Source of the DNA: Cinclus cinclus
Taxonomy: Eukaryota > Chordata > Aves > Passeriformes > Cinclidae
Reading direction: 5' to 3'
DNA: 64,000 nucleotides
Assembly (NCBI RefSeq): GCF_963662255.1
Contig: NC_085052.1
Span: forward strand, 36,466,654 to 36,530,653
In this document: in pieces, positions 25,101 through 38,260 of the stretch
How the letters are laid out: the number at the start of each line of letters is the position of its first letter
How positions within the stretch are numbered: position 1 is the stretch's first letter
The notes under the pieces: generated by a model
The model's input: the letters and a program-made list of their open reading frames with translations, nothing else
What the model was told of the DNA's origin: nothing
The model's database searches: none
Program-made: the position numbers and the translations under genes

Positions 25101-27584
25101 CCATTGTGACCCAATGCAGGCTAACCATCTAATGATCCCTTGTGGCACCAGGGGGTATAAAAAGGGCCAGGGATGGATTGTTACAGCACGGGGACCAATA
25201 GAAGCAAGGATCTATTATGCCACCATGGAGGCCAAGAATCAAATGATTCATTGTGACATCAAGTGGCCTAAAAGGGCATGGGATGCATTGTGACAGCACA
25301 GGGGTTAAGAGAAGCAAGGATCCATTATGACCCAATGGAGGCTAACAATCTTATAATCCCTTTTGACACCAATGGGCCTAAAAGGGGCAGGGATGAATTG
25401 TGAAAGCATGGGGCCCAAGTAAAACCTGGTATAATTATGCCACCATGGAGGCCAAGAATCAAATGATTCATTGTGACATCAAGTGGCCTAAAAGGGCATG
25501 GGATGCATTGTGACACCACAGGGGTTAAGAGAAGCAAGGAACCATTGTGACCCAATGCAGGTAAACAATCTAAGAATCCCTTTTGACACCAGGGGGCGCA
25601 AAAGGACCACGGATCGACTCTGACAACATGGGGACTTATGGAAGCAAGGAACCATTATGACACCAAGAAGGCCAAGAATCAAATGGTTCGTTTTAAGACC
25701 AAGTGGCCTAAAAGGGCATGGGATGCATTGTGACACCACAGAGGTTAAGAGAAGCAAGGAACCATTGTGACCCAATGCAGGCTAACAATCTAAGAATCCC
25801 TTTTGACACCAGGGGGCGCAAAAGGACCACGGATCGAATCTGACAACATGGGGACCTATGGAAGCAAGGAACCATTATGACACCAAGAAGGCCAAGAATC
25901 AAATGGGTCGTTTTAAGACCAATTGGCCTAAAAGGGCTTGGAATGCATTGTGACACCACAGAGGTTAAGAGAAGCAAGGAACCATTGTGACCCAATGCAG
26001 GCTAACAATCTAATGATCCCTTGTGGCACCAGGGGGTATAAAAAGGGAGAGGGATGGATTGTTACAGCACGGGGACCAATAGAAGCAAGGATCTATTATG
26101 CCTCTGTGGAGGCCAAGAATCAAATGATTCATTGTGACATCAAGTGGCCTAAAAGGGCATGGGATGCATTGTGACACCACAGGGGCTAAGAGAAGCAAGG
26201 ATCCATTGTGACCCAATGGAGGCTAATAATCCCAGGATCCCATTTGACACCAGGGGGCGTAAAAGGGCCAGGGATGAATTGTGACAGCATGGGGCCCAAT
26301 AGAAACAAGGAACCATTATGACACCATGGAGGCCAAGAATCAAAAGATTCATTATGACATCAAGTGGCCTAAAAGGGCATGGGATGCATTGTGACACCAC
26401 AGAGGTTAAGAGAAGCAAGGAACCATTGTGACCCAATGCAGGCTAACAATCTAATGATCCCTTGTGACACCAATGGGCCTAAAAGGGCCCGGGATGAATT
26501 GTTACAGCACGGGGAACAATAGAAGCAAGGATCTATTATGCCACCATGGAGGCCAAGAATCAAATAATTCATTGTGACATCATGTGGCCTAAAAGGGCAT
26601 GGGATGCATTGTGACAGCACAGGGGTTAAGAGAAGCAAGGAACCATTGTGACCCAATGCAGGCTAGCAATCTAATGATCCCTCTTGACACCAGGGGGCCT
26701 AAAAGGGGCAGGGATGAATTGTGAAAGCATGGGGCCCAAGTAAACCATGGTACAAATATGCCACCATGGAGGCCAAGAATCAAATAATTCATTGTGACAT
26801 CAAGTGGCCTAAAAGTGCATGGGATGCATTGTGACAGCACAGGGGTTAAGAGAAGCAAGGATCCATTGTGACCCAATGGAGGCTAACAATCTAATAATCC
26901 CTTTGACACCAATGGGCATAAAAGGGGCAGGAATGAATTGTGAAAGCATGGGGCCCAATTAAAACCTGGTACAAATATGCCACCATGGAGGCCAAGAATC
27001 AAATGATTCATTGTGACATCAAGTGGCCTAAAAGGGCATGGGATGCTTTATGACACCACAGGGGTAAGGAGAAGCACGGATCCATTGTGACCCAATGCAG
27101 GCTAACAATCTAAGAATCCCTTTTGACACCAGGGGGTGCAAAAGGACCACGGATGAAATCTGACAGCATGGGGACCTATAGAAGCAAGGAACCATTATGA
27201 CACCATGAAGGCCAAGAATCAAATGTTTGATTGTGACATCAAGTGGCCTAAAAGGGCTTGGAATGCATTGTGACACCACAGAGGTTAAGAGAAGCAAGGA
27301 ACCATTGTGACCCAATGCAGGCTAACAATCTAATGATCCCTTGTGCCACCAGGGGGAATAAAAACGGCCAGGGATGGATTGTTACAGCACGGGGACCAAT
27401 AGAAGCAAGGATCTATTATGCCCCCGTGGAGGCCAAGAATCAAATGATTCATTGTGACATCAAGTGGCCTAAAAGGGCATGGGATGCATTGTGACACCAC
27501 AGATGTTAAGAGAAGCAAGGATCCATTGTGACCCAATGCAGGCTAACAATCTAAGAATCCCTTTTGACACCAGGGGGCGCAAAA
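25101..27584 (+). repeat. Segmental copy of 20,700-23,183 (offset 4,401 bp)
   Basis: About 2.48 kb matches 20,700-23,183 at constant offset, including CTTATAATCCC, GATCGACTCTGACAACATGG, the 219-bp class B monomer and the GCACGGATCC variant. Differences that I saw include GTAAACAATC for GCTAACAATC near 25,561, a CACCACAGGGGCTAAG monomer start near 26,173 in place of CGGCACAGGGGTAAAG, and CTAGCAATC near 26,664. It ends where 23,184 reads GGGCCACGG and 27,585 reads GGACCACGG. The 3.5-kb unit has therefore been partly copied a third time. Confidence 0.82.
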
Positions 27585-29240
27585 GGACCACGGATGAACT
27601 CTGACAGCACGGGGACCTATAGAAGCAAGGAACCATTATGACACCATGAAGGCCAAGAATCAAATGGTTCATTGTGACATCAAGTGGCCTAAAAGGGCTT
27701 GGAATGCATTGTGACACCAGAGGGGTTAAGAGAACCAAGGAACCATTGTGACCCAATGCAGGCTAACAATCTAAGAATCCCTTTTGACACCAGGGGGCGC
27801 AAAAGGACCACGGATGAACTCTGACAGCACGGGGACCTATAGAAGCAAGGAACCATTATGACACCATGGAGGCCAAGAATCAAATGGTTCATTGTAAGAC
27901 CAAGTGGCCTAAAAGGGCTTGGAATGCATTGTGACACCACAGAGGTTAAGAGAAGCAAGGAACCATTGTGACCCAATGCAGGCTAACCATCTAATGATCC
28001 CTTGTGGCACCAGGGGGTATAAAAAGGGCCAGGGATGGATTGTTACAGCACGGGGACCAATAGAAGCAAGGATCTATTATGCCACCATGGAGGCCAAGAA
28101 TCAAATGATTCATTGTGACATCATGTGGCCTAAAAGGGCATGGGATGCATTGTGACAGCACAGGGGTTAAGAGAAGCAAGGATCCATTATGACCCAATGG
28201 AGGCTAACAATCTTATAATCCCTTTTGACACCAATGGGCCTAAAAGGGGCAGGGATGAATTGTGAAAGCATGGGGCCCAAGTAAAACCTGGTATAATTAT
28301 GCCACCATGGAGGCCAAGAATCAAATGATTCATTGTGACATCAAGTGGCCTAAAAGGGCATGGGATGCATTGTGACACCACAGGGGTTAAGAGAAGCAAG
28401 GAACCATTGTGACCCAATGCAGGCTAACAATCTAAGAATCCCTTTTGACACCAGGGGGCGCAAAAGGACCACGGATCGACTCTGACAACATGGGGACTTA
28501 TGGAAGCAAGGAACCATTATGACACCAAGAAGGCCAAGAATCAAATGGTTCGTTTTAAGACCAAGTGGCCTAAAAGGACTTGGAATGCATTGTGACACCA
28601 CAGAGGTTAAGAGAAGCAAGGAACCATTGTGACCCAATGCAGGCTAACAATCTAATGATCCCTTGTGGCACCAGGGGGTATAAAAAGGGAGAGGGATGGA
28701 TTGTTACAGCACGGGGACCAATAGAAGCAAGGATCTATTATGCCACTGTGGAGGCCAAGAATCAAATGATTCATTGTGACATCAAGTGGCCTAAAAGGGC
28801 ATGGGATGCATTGTGACAGCACAGGGGTTAAGAGAAGCAAGGATCCATTGTGACCCAATGGAGGCTAATAATCCCAGGATCCCATTTGACACCAGGGGGC
28901 GTAAAAGGGCCAGGGATGAATTGTGACAGCATGGGGCCCAATAGAAACAAGGAACCATTATGCCACCATGGAGGCCAAGAATCAAATGATTCATTGTGAC
29001 ATCAAGTGGCCTAAAAGGGCATGGGATGCATTATGACACCACAGGGGTAAGGAGAAGCAAGGATCCATTGTGACCCAATGCAGGCTAACAATCTAAGAAT
29101 CCCTTTTGACACCAGGGGGCGCAAAAGGACCACGGATGAACTCTGACAGCATGGGGACCTATAGAAGCAAGGAACCATTATGACACCATGAAGGCCAAGA
29201 ATCAAATGGTTCATTGTAAGACCAAGCGGCCTAAAAGGGC

Positions 29241-32095
29241 TTGGAATGCATTGTGACACCACAGAGGTTAAGAGAAGCAAGGAACCATTGTGACCCAATG
29301 CAGGCTAACAATCTAATGATCCCTTGTGCCACCAGGGGGAATAAAAACGGCCAGGGATGGATTGTTACAGCACGGGGACCAATAGAAGCAAGGATCTATT
29401 ATGCCCCCGTGGAGGCCAAGAATCAAATGATTCATTGTGACATCAAGTGGCCTAAAAGGGCATGGGATGCATTGTGACACCACAGATGTTAAGAGAAGCA
29501 AGGATCCATTGTGACCCAATGCAGGCTAACAATCTAAGAATCCCTTTTGACACCAGGGGGCGCAAAAGGGCCACGGATGAACTCTGACAGCAAGAGGACC
29601 TATAGAAGCAAGGAACCATTATGACACCATGAAGGCCAAGAATCAAATGGTTCATTGTAAGACCAAGTGGCCTAAAAGTACTTGGAATGCATTGTGACAC
29701 CACAGAGGTTAGGAGAAGCAAGGAACCATAGTGACCCAATGCAGGCTAACAATCTAATGATCCCTTGTGGCACCAGGGGGTATAAAAAGGGAGAGGGATG
29801 GATTGTTACAGCACGGGGACCAATAGAAGCAAGGATCTATTATGCCTCTGTGGAGGCCAAGAATCAAATGATTCATTGTGACATCAAGTGGCCTAAAAGG
29901 GCATGGGATGCATTGTGACGGCACAGGGGTTAAGAGAAGCAGGATCCATTGTGACACAATGGAGGCTAATAATCCCTGGATCCCTTTTGACACCAGGGCG
30001 CGTAAAAGGGCCAGGGATGAATTGTGACAGCATGGGGCCCAATAGAAACAAGGAACCATTATGACACCATGGAGGCCAAGAATCAAAAGATTCATTATGA
30101 CATCAAGTGGCCTAAAAGGGCATGGGATGCATTGTGACACCACAGAGGTTAAGAGAAGCAAGGAATCATTGTGACCCAATGCAGGCTAACAATCTAATGA
30201 TCCCTTGTGACACCAATGGGCCTAAAAGGGCCAGGGATGAATTGTTACAGCACGGGGAACAATAGAAGCAAGGATCTATTATGCCACCATGGAGGCCAAG
30301 AATCAAATAATTCATTGTGACATCATGTGGCCTAAAAGGGCATGGGATGCATTGTGACAGCACAGGGGTTAAGAGAAGCAAGGAACCATTGTGACCCAAT
30401 GCAGGCTAACAATCTAATGATCCCTCTTGACACCAATGGGCCTAAAAGGGGCAGGGATGAATTGTGAAAGCATGGGGCCCAAGTAAACCATGGTACAAAT
30501 ATGCCACCATGGAGGCCAAGAATCAAATAATTCATTGTGACATCAAGTGGCCTAAAAGTGCATGGGATGCATTGTGACAGCACAGGGGTTAAGAGAAGCA
30601 AGGATCCATTGTGACCCAATGGAGGCTAACAATCTAATAATCCCTTTTGACACCAATGGGCCTAAAAGGGGCAGGAATGAATTGTGAAAGCATGGGGCCC
30701 AATTAAAACCTGGTACAAATATGCCACCATGGAGGCCAAGAATCAAATGATTCATTGTGACATCAAGTGGCCTAAAAGGGCATGGGATGCTTTATGACAC
30801 CACAGGGGTAAGGAGAAGCACGGATCCATTGTGACCCAATGCAGGCTAACAATCTAAGAATCCCTTTTGACACCAGGGGGTGCAAAAGGACCACGGATGG
30901 ACTCTGACAGCATGGGGACCTATAGAAGCAAGGAACCATTATGACACCATGAAGGCCAAGAATCAAATGGTTCATTGTGACATCAAGTGGCCTAAAAGGG
31001 CTTGGAATGCATTGTGACACCAGAGGGGTTAAGAGAACCAAGGAACCATTGTGACCCAATGCAGGCTAACAATCTAAGAATCCCTTTTGACACCAGGGGG
31101 CGCAAAAGGACCACGGATGAACTCGGACAGCACGGGGACCTATAGGAGCAAGGAACCATTATGACACCATGAAGGCCAAGAATCAAATGGTTCATTGTGA
31201 CATCAAGTGGCCTAAAAGGGCTTGGAATGCATTGTGACACCAGAGGGGTTAAGAGAACCAAGGAACCATTGTGACCCAATGCAGGCTAACAATCTAAGAA
31301 TCCCTTTTGACACCAGGGGGCGCAAAAGGACCACGGATGAACTCTGACAGCACGGGGACCTATAGAAGCAAGGAACCATTATGACACCATGGAGGCCAAG
31401 AATCAAATGGTTCATTGTAAGACCAAGTGGCCTAAAAGGGCTTGGAATGCATTGTGACACCACAGAGGTTAAGAGAAGCAAGGAACCATTGTGACCCAAT
31501 GCAGGCTAACCATCTAATGATCCCTTGTGGCACCAGGGGGTATAAAAAGGGCCAGGGATGGATTGTTACAGCACGGGGACCAATAGAAGCAAGGATCTAT
31601 TATGCCACCATGGAGGCCAAGAATCAAATGATTCATTGTGACATCATGTGGCCTAAAAGGGCATGGGATGCATTGTGACAGCACAGGGGTTAAGAGAAGC
31701 AAGGATCCATTATGACCCAATGGAGGCTAACAATCTTATAATCCCTTTTGACACCAATGGGCCTAAAAGGGGCAGGGATGAATTGTGAAAGCATGGGGCC
31801 CAAGTAAAACCTGGTATAATTATGCCACCATGGAGGCCAAGAATCAAATGATTCATTGTGACATCAAGTGGCCTAAAAGGGCATGGGATGCATTGTGACA
31901 CCACAGGGGTTAAGAGAAGCAAGGAACCATTGTGACCCAATGCAGGCTAACAATCTAAGAATCCCTTTTGACACCAGGGGGCGCAAAAGGACCACGGATC
32001 GACTCTGACAACATGGGGACTTATGGAAGCAAGGAACCATTATGACACCAAGAAGGCCAAGAATCAAATGGTTCGTTTTAAGACCAAGTGGCCTA
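29241..32095 (+). repeat. Segmental copy of 22,857-25,710 (offset 6,384/6,385 bp)
   Basis: About 2.85 kb shared, including the rare GAACCATAGTGACC (23,341 and 29,725), the 1-bp loss in AGAAGCAGGATCC (23,551 and 29,935), GTGACACAATGG, and the run of consecutive class C monomers with CAGAGGGGTTAAGAGAACC. The offset changes from 6,384 to 6,385 because the class B monomer reads CCCTTTGAC at 24,257 and CCCTTTTGAC at about 30,642. Confidence 0.82.
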
Positions 32096-32863
32096 AAAGG
32101 ACTTGGAATGCATTGTGACACCACAGAGGTTAAGAGAAGCAAGGAACCATTGTGACCCAATGCAGGCTAACAATCTAATGATCCCTTGTGGCACCAGGGG
32201 GTATAAAAAGGGAGAGGGATGGATTGTTACAGCACGGGGACCAATAGAAGCAAGGATCTATTATGCCACTGTGGAGGCCAAGAATCAAATGATTCATTGT
32301 GACATCAAGTGGCCTAAAAGGGCATGGGATGCATTGTGACAGCACAGGGGTTAAGAGAAGCAAGGATCCATTGTGACCCAATGGAGGCTAATAATCCCAG
32401 GATCCCATTTGACACCAGGGGGCGTAAAAGGGCCAGGGATGAATTGTGACAGCATGGGGCCCAATAGAAACAAGGAACCATTATGACACCATGGAGGCCA
32501 AGAATCAAATGATTCATTGTGACATCAAGTGGCCTAAAAGGGCATGGGATGCATTATGACACCACAGGGGTAAGGAGAAGCAAGGATCCATTGTGACCCA
32601 ATGCAGGCTAACAATCTAAGAATCCCTTTTGACACCAGGGGGCGCAAAAGGACCACGGATGAACTCTGACAGCATGGGGATCTATAGAAGCAAGGAACCA
32701 TTATGACACCATGAAGGCCAAGAATCAAATGGTTCATTGTAAGACCAAGCGGCCTAAAAGGGCTTGGAATGCATTGTGACACCACAGAGGTTAAGAGAAG
32801 CAAGGAACCATTGTGACCCAATGCAGGCTAACAATCTAATGATCCCTTGTGCCACCAGGGGGG
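31063..32863 (+). repeat. Segmental copy of 27,540-29,340 (offset 3,523 bp)
   Basis: About 1.8 kb shared at constant offset, including CTTATAATCCC, GGACTTGGAATGC and the AAAAAGGGAGAGGG class D subtype. Differences include AACTCGGACAGC near 31,120 and ACCATTATGCC (about 28,964) against ACCATTATGAC (about 32,487). It overlaps the end of the 29,241-32,095 copy, so 24.6-32.9 kb is a nested mosaic rather than simple tandem copies. Confidence 0.78.
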
Positions 32864-33049
32864 AATAAAAAGGGCCAGGGATGGATTGTTAGAGCACGGG
32901 GACCAATAGAAGCAAGGATCTATCATGCCCCCGTGGAGGCCAAGAATCAAATGATTCATTGTGACATCAAGTGGCCTAAAAGGGCATGGGATGCATTGTG
33001 ACACCACAGAGGTTAAGAGAAGCAAGGATCCATTGTGACCCAATGGAGG

Positions 33050-36000
33050 CTAACAATCTAATAATCCCTTTTGACACCAATGGTCCTAAAAGGGGCAGGG
33101 ATGAATTGTGAAAGCATGGGGCTCAATTAAAACCTGGTACAATTACGCCACCATGGAGGCCAAGAATCAAATGATTCATTGTGACATCAAGTGGCCTAAA
33201 AGGGCTTGGAATGCATTGTGACACCACAGAGGTTAAGAGAAGCAAGGAACCATTGTGACCCAATGCAGGCTAACCATCTAATGATCCCTTGTGGCACCAG
33301 GGCTTATAAAAAGGGCCAGGGATGGATTGTTACAGCACGGGGACCAATAGAAGCAAGGATCTATTATGCCACCATGGAGGCCAAGAATCAAATAATTCAT
33401 TGTGACATCAAGTGGCCTAAAAGGGCATGGGATGCATTGTGACAGCATAGGGGTTAAGAGAAGCAAGGATCCATTGTGACCCAATGGAGGCAAACAATCT
33501 AATGATCCCTTTTGACACCAATGGGCCTAAAAGGGGCAGGGATGAATTGTGAAAGCATGGGGCCCAATTAAAACCTGGTACAAATATGCCACCATGGAGG
33601 CCAAGAATCAAATGATTCATTGTGACATCAAGTGGCCTAAAAGGGCATGGGATGCTTTATGACACCACAGGGGTAAGGAGGAGCACGGATCCATTGTGAC
33701 CCAATGCAGGCTAACAATCTAAGAATCCCTTTTGACACCAGGGGGCGCAAAAGGACCACGGATGAACTCTGACAGCAAGGGGACCTATAGAAGCAAGGAA
33801 CAATTATGACACCATGTAGGCCAAGAATCAAATGGTTCATTGTAAGACCAAGCGGCCTAAAAGGGCTTGGAATGCATTGTGACACCACAGAGGTTAAGAG
33901 AAGCAAGGAACCATTGTGACCCAATGCAGGCTAGCAATCTAATGATCCCTTGTGGCACCAGGGGGTATAAAAAGGGCCAGGGATGGATTGTTACAGCACG
34001 GGGACCAATAGAAGCAAGGATCTATTATGCCACCGCGGAGGCCAAGAATGAAATGATTCATTGTGACATCATGTGGCCTAAAAGGGCATGGGATGCATTG
34101 TGACAGCACAGGGGTTAAGAGAAGCAAGGAACCATTATGACCCAATGGAGGCTAACAATCTAATAATCCCTTTTGACACCAATGGGCCTAAAAGGGGCAG
34201 GGATGAATTGTGAAAGCATGGGGCCCAAGTAAAACCTGGTATAATTATGCCACCATGGAGGCCAAGAATCAAATGATTCATTGTGACATCAAGTGGCCTA
34301 AAAGGGCATGGGATGCATTGTGACAGCACAGGGGTTAAGAGAAGGAAGGATCCATTGTGACCCAATGGAGGCTAATAATCCCAGGATCCCATTTGACACC
34401 AGGGGGCGTAAAAGGGCCAGGGATGAATTGTGACAGCATGGGGATCTATAGAAGCAAGGAACCATTATGACACCATGAAGGCCAAGAATCAAATGATTCA
34501 TTGTGACATCAAGTGGCCTAAAAGGGCATGGGATGCATTGTGACACCACAGATGTTAAGAGAACCAAGGAACCATTTTGACCCAATGCAGGCTAACAATC
34601 TAAGAATCCCTTTTGACACCAGGGGGCGAAAAGACCACGGATGGACTCTGACAGCATGGGGACCTATGGAAGCAAGGAACCATTATGACACCAAGAAGGC
34701 CAAGAATCAAATGTTTCACTGTAAGACCAAGTGGCCTAAAAGGGCTTGGAATGCATTGTGACACCACAGAGGTTAAGAGAAGCAAGGAACCATTGTGACC
34801 CAATGCAGGCTAACAATCTAATGATCCCTTGTGGCACCAGGGGGTATAAAAAGGGCCAGGGATGAATTGTGACAGCATGGGGCCCAATAGAAACAAGGAA
34901 CCATTATGACACCATGGCGGCCAAGAATCAAAAGATTCATTGTGACATCAAGTGGCCTAAAAGGGCATGGGATGCATTGTGACACCACAGATGTTAAGAG
35001 AAGCAAGGAACCATTGTGACCCAATGCAGGCTAACAATCTAAGAATCCCTTTTGACACCAGGGGGCGCAAAATGACCACGGATGAACCTTGACAGCGTGG
35101 GGTCCTATAGAAGCAAGGAACCATTATGATACCATGAAGGCCAAGAATCAAATGGTTCATTGTAAGACCAAGTGGCCTAAAAGGGCTTGGAATGCATTGT
35201 GACACCACAGAGGTTAAGAGAAGCAAGCAACCATTGTGACCCAATGCAGGCTAACCATCTAATGATCCATTGTGGCTCCAGGGGGTATAAAAAGGGCCAG
35301 GGATGGATTATTACAGCACGGGGACCAATAGAAGCAAGGATCTATTATGCCACCGTGGAGGCCAAGAATCAAATGATTCATTGTGACATCAAGTGGCCTA
35401 AAAGGGCATGGGATGCATTGTGACAGCACAGGGGTTAAGAGAAGCAAGGATCCATTGTGACCCAATGGAGGCTAATAATCCCAGGATCCCATTTGACACC
35501 AGGGGGCGTAAAAGGGCCAGGGATGAATTGTGACAGCATGGGGCCCAATAGAAACAAGGAACCATTATGACACCATGGAGGCCAAGAATCAAATGATTCA
35601 TTGTGACATCAAGTGGCCTAAAAGTGCATGGGATGCATTGTGACACCACAGGGGTTAAGAGAAGCAAGGAACCATTGTGACCCAATGCAGGCTAACAATC
35701 TAATGATCCCTTTTGACACCAATGGGCCTAAAAGGGGCAGGGATGAATTGTGAAAGCATGGGGCCCAAGTAAAATCTGGTACAAATATGCCACCATGGAG
35801 GCCAAGAATCAAATGATTCATTGTGACATCAAGTGGCCTAAAAGGGCATGGGATGCATTGTGACACCACAGGGTTTAAGAGAAGCAAGGAACCATTGTGA
35901 CCCAATGGAGGCTAACAATCTAAGAATCCCTTTTGACACCAGGGGGCGCAAAATGACCACGGATGGACCTTGACCGCATGGGGACCTATAGAAGCAAGGA

Positions 36001-37160
36001 ACCATTATGACACCATGAAGGCCAAGAATCAAATGGTTCATTGTGACATCAAGTGGCCTAAAAGGGCATGGGATGCATTGTGACACCACAGAGTTTAAGA
36101 GAAGCAAGGAACCATTGTGACCCAATGCAGGCTCACAGTCTAATGAACCCTTGTGACACCAATGGGCCTAAAAGGGCCAGGGATGAATTGTTACAGCACG
36201 GGGACCAATAGAAGCAAGGATCTATTATGCCACCATGGAGGCCAGGAATCAAATAATTCATTGTGACATCAAGTGGCCTAAAAGGGCTTGGAATGCATTG
36301 TGACACCACAGAGGTTAAGAGAATCAAGGATCCATTGTGACCCAATGCAGGCTACCCATCTAATGATCCCTTGTGGCACCAGAGGGTATAAAAAGGGCCA
36401 GGGATGGATTGTTACAGCACGGGGACCAATAGAAAAAAGGATCTATTATGCCACCGTGGAGGCCAAGAATCAAATGATTCATTGTGACATCAAGTGGCCT
36501 AAAAGGGCATGGGATGCATTGTGACACCACAGAGGTTAAGAGAAGCAAGGAACCATTGTGACCCAATGCAGGCTAACAATCTAATAATCCCTTTTGACAC
36601 CAATGGGCCTAAAAGGGGCAGGGATGAATTGTGAAAGCATGGGGCCCAATTAAAACCTGGTAAAATTACGCCACCATGGAGGCCAAGAATCAAATAATTC
36701 ATTGTGACATCAAGTGGCCTAAAAGGGCATGGGATGCATTGTGACACCACAGGGGTTAAGAGAAGCAAGGAACCATTGTGACCCAATGGAGGCTAAACAT
36801 CTAATGATCCCTTGTTGCGCCAGGGGGTTTAAAAAGGGCCAGGGATGGATTGTTACAGCACGGGGACCAATAGAAGCAAGGATCTCTCATGCCACCATGG
36901 AGGCCAAGAATCAAATAATTCATTGTGACATCAAGTGGCCTAAAAGGGCATGGGATGCATTGTGACAGCATAGGGGTTAAGAGAAACAAGGATCCATTGT
37001 GACCCAATGGAGGCTAACAATCTAATGATCCCTTTTGACACCAATGGGCCTATAAGGGGCAGGGATGTATTGTGAAAGCATGGGGCTCAATTAAAACCAG
37101 GTACAATTACGCCACCATTGAGGCCAAGAATCAAATGATTCATTGTGACATCAAGTGGCC
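33050..37160 (+). repeat. Heterogeneous satellite segment with few long internal copies
   Basis: Ordinary head-to-tail monomers of the left-arm classes, in irregular order and with many private variants, for example GGGCGAAAAGACC with lost bases near 34,624 and ACCATGGCGG near 34,912. Hybrid monomers occur near 34,411-34,450 (A front, C back) and 34,841-34,880 (D front, A back). I see no gene, transposon or unique sequence. Confidence 0.8.
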
Positions 37161-37169
37161 TAAAAGGGC

Positions 37170-38260
37170 TTGGAATGCATTGTGACACCACAGGGGTTAA
37201 GAGAAGCAAGGAACCATTGTGACCCAATGCAGGCTAACAATCTAATGATCCCTTGTGCCACCAGGGGGAATAAAAACGGCCAGGGATGGATTGTTACAGC
37301 ACGGGGACCAATAGAAGCAAGGATCTATTATGCCCCCGTGGAGGCCAAGAATCAAATGATTCATTGTGACATCAAGTGGCCTAAAAGGGCATGGGATGCA
37401 TTGTGACACCACAGATGTTAAGAGAAGCAAGGAACCATTGTGACCCAATGCAGGCTAACAATCTAAGAATCCCTTTTGACACCAGGGGGCGAAAAAGGCC
37501 ACGGATGAACTCTGACAGCAAGAGGACCTATAGAAGCAAGGAACCATTATGACACCATGAAGGCCAAGAATCAAATGGTTCATTGTAAGACCAAGTGGCC
37601 TAAAAGTGCTTGGAATGCATTGTGACACCACAGAGGTTAGGAGAAGCAAGGAACCATAGTGACCCAATGCAGGCTAACAATCTAATGATCCCTTGTGGCA
37701 CCAGGGGGTATAAAAAGGGAGAGGGATGGATTGTTACAGCACGGGGACCAATAGAAGCAAGGATCTATTATGCCTCTGTGGAGGCCAAGAATCAAATGAT
37801 TCATTGTGACATCAAGTGGCCTAAAAGGGTATGGGATGCATTGTGACGGCACAGGGGTTAAGAGAAGCAAGGATCCATTGTGACCCAATGGAGGCTAATA
37901 ATCCCAGGATCCCATTTGACACCAGGGCGCGTAAAAGGGCCAGGGATGAATTGTGACAGCATGGGGCCCAATAGAAACAAGGAACCATTATGACACCATG
38001 GAGGCCAAGAATCAAAAGATTCATTATGACATCAAGTGGCCTAAAAGGGCATGGGATGCATTGTGACACCACAGAGGTTAAGAGAAGCAAGGAACCATTG
38101 TGACCCAATGCAGGCTAACAATCTAATGATCCCTTGTGACACCAATGGGCCTAAAAGGGCCAGGGATGAATTGTTACAGCACGGGGAACAATAGAAGCAA
38201 GGATCTATTATGCCACCATGGAGGCCAAGAATCAAATAATTCATTGTGACATCATGTGGC
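37170..38260 (+). repeat. Related copy of 29,241-30,332 (offset about 7,928 bp)
   Basis: Shares the GAATAAAAACGG class D subtype, GAACCATAGTGACC and CAGGGCGCGTAAAAGG with the 29.2-30.3 kb copy. It lacks the 1-bp deletion of AGAAGCAGGATCC seen at 29,935. The surrounding sequence from 33 to 47.7 kb otherwise shows few long near-identical copies. Confidence 0.7.
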
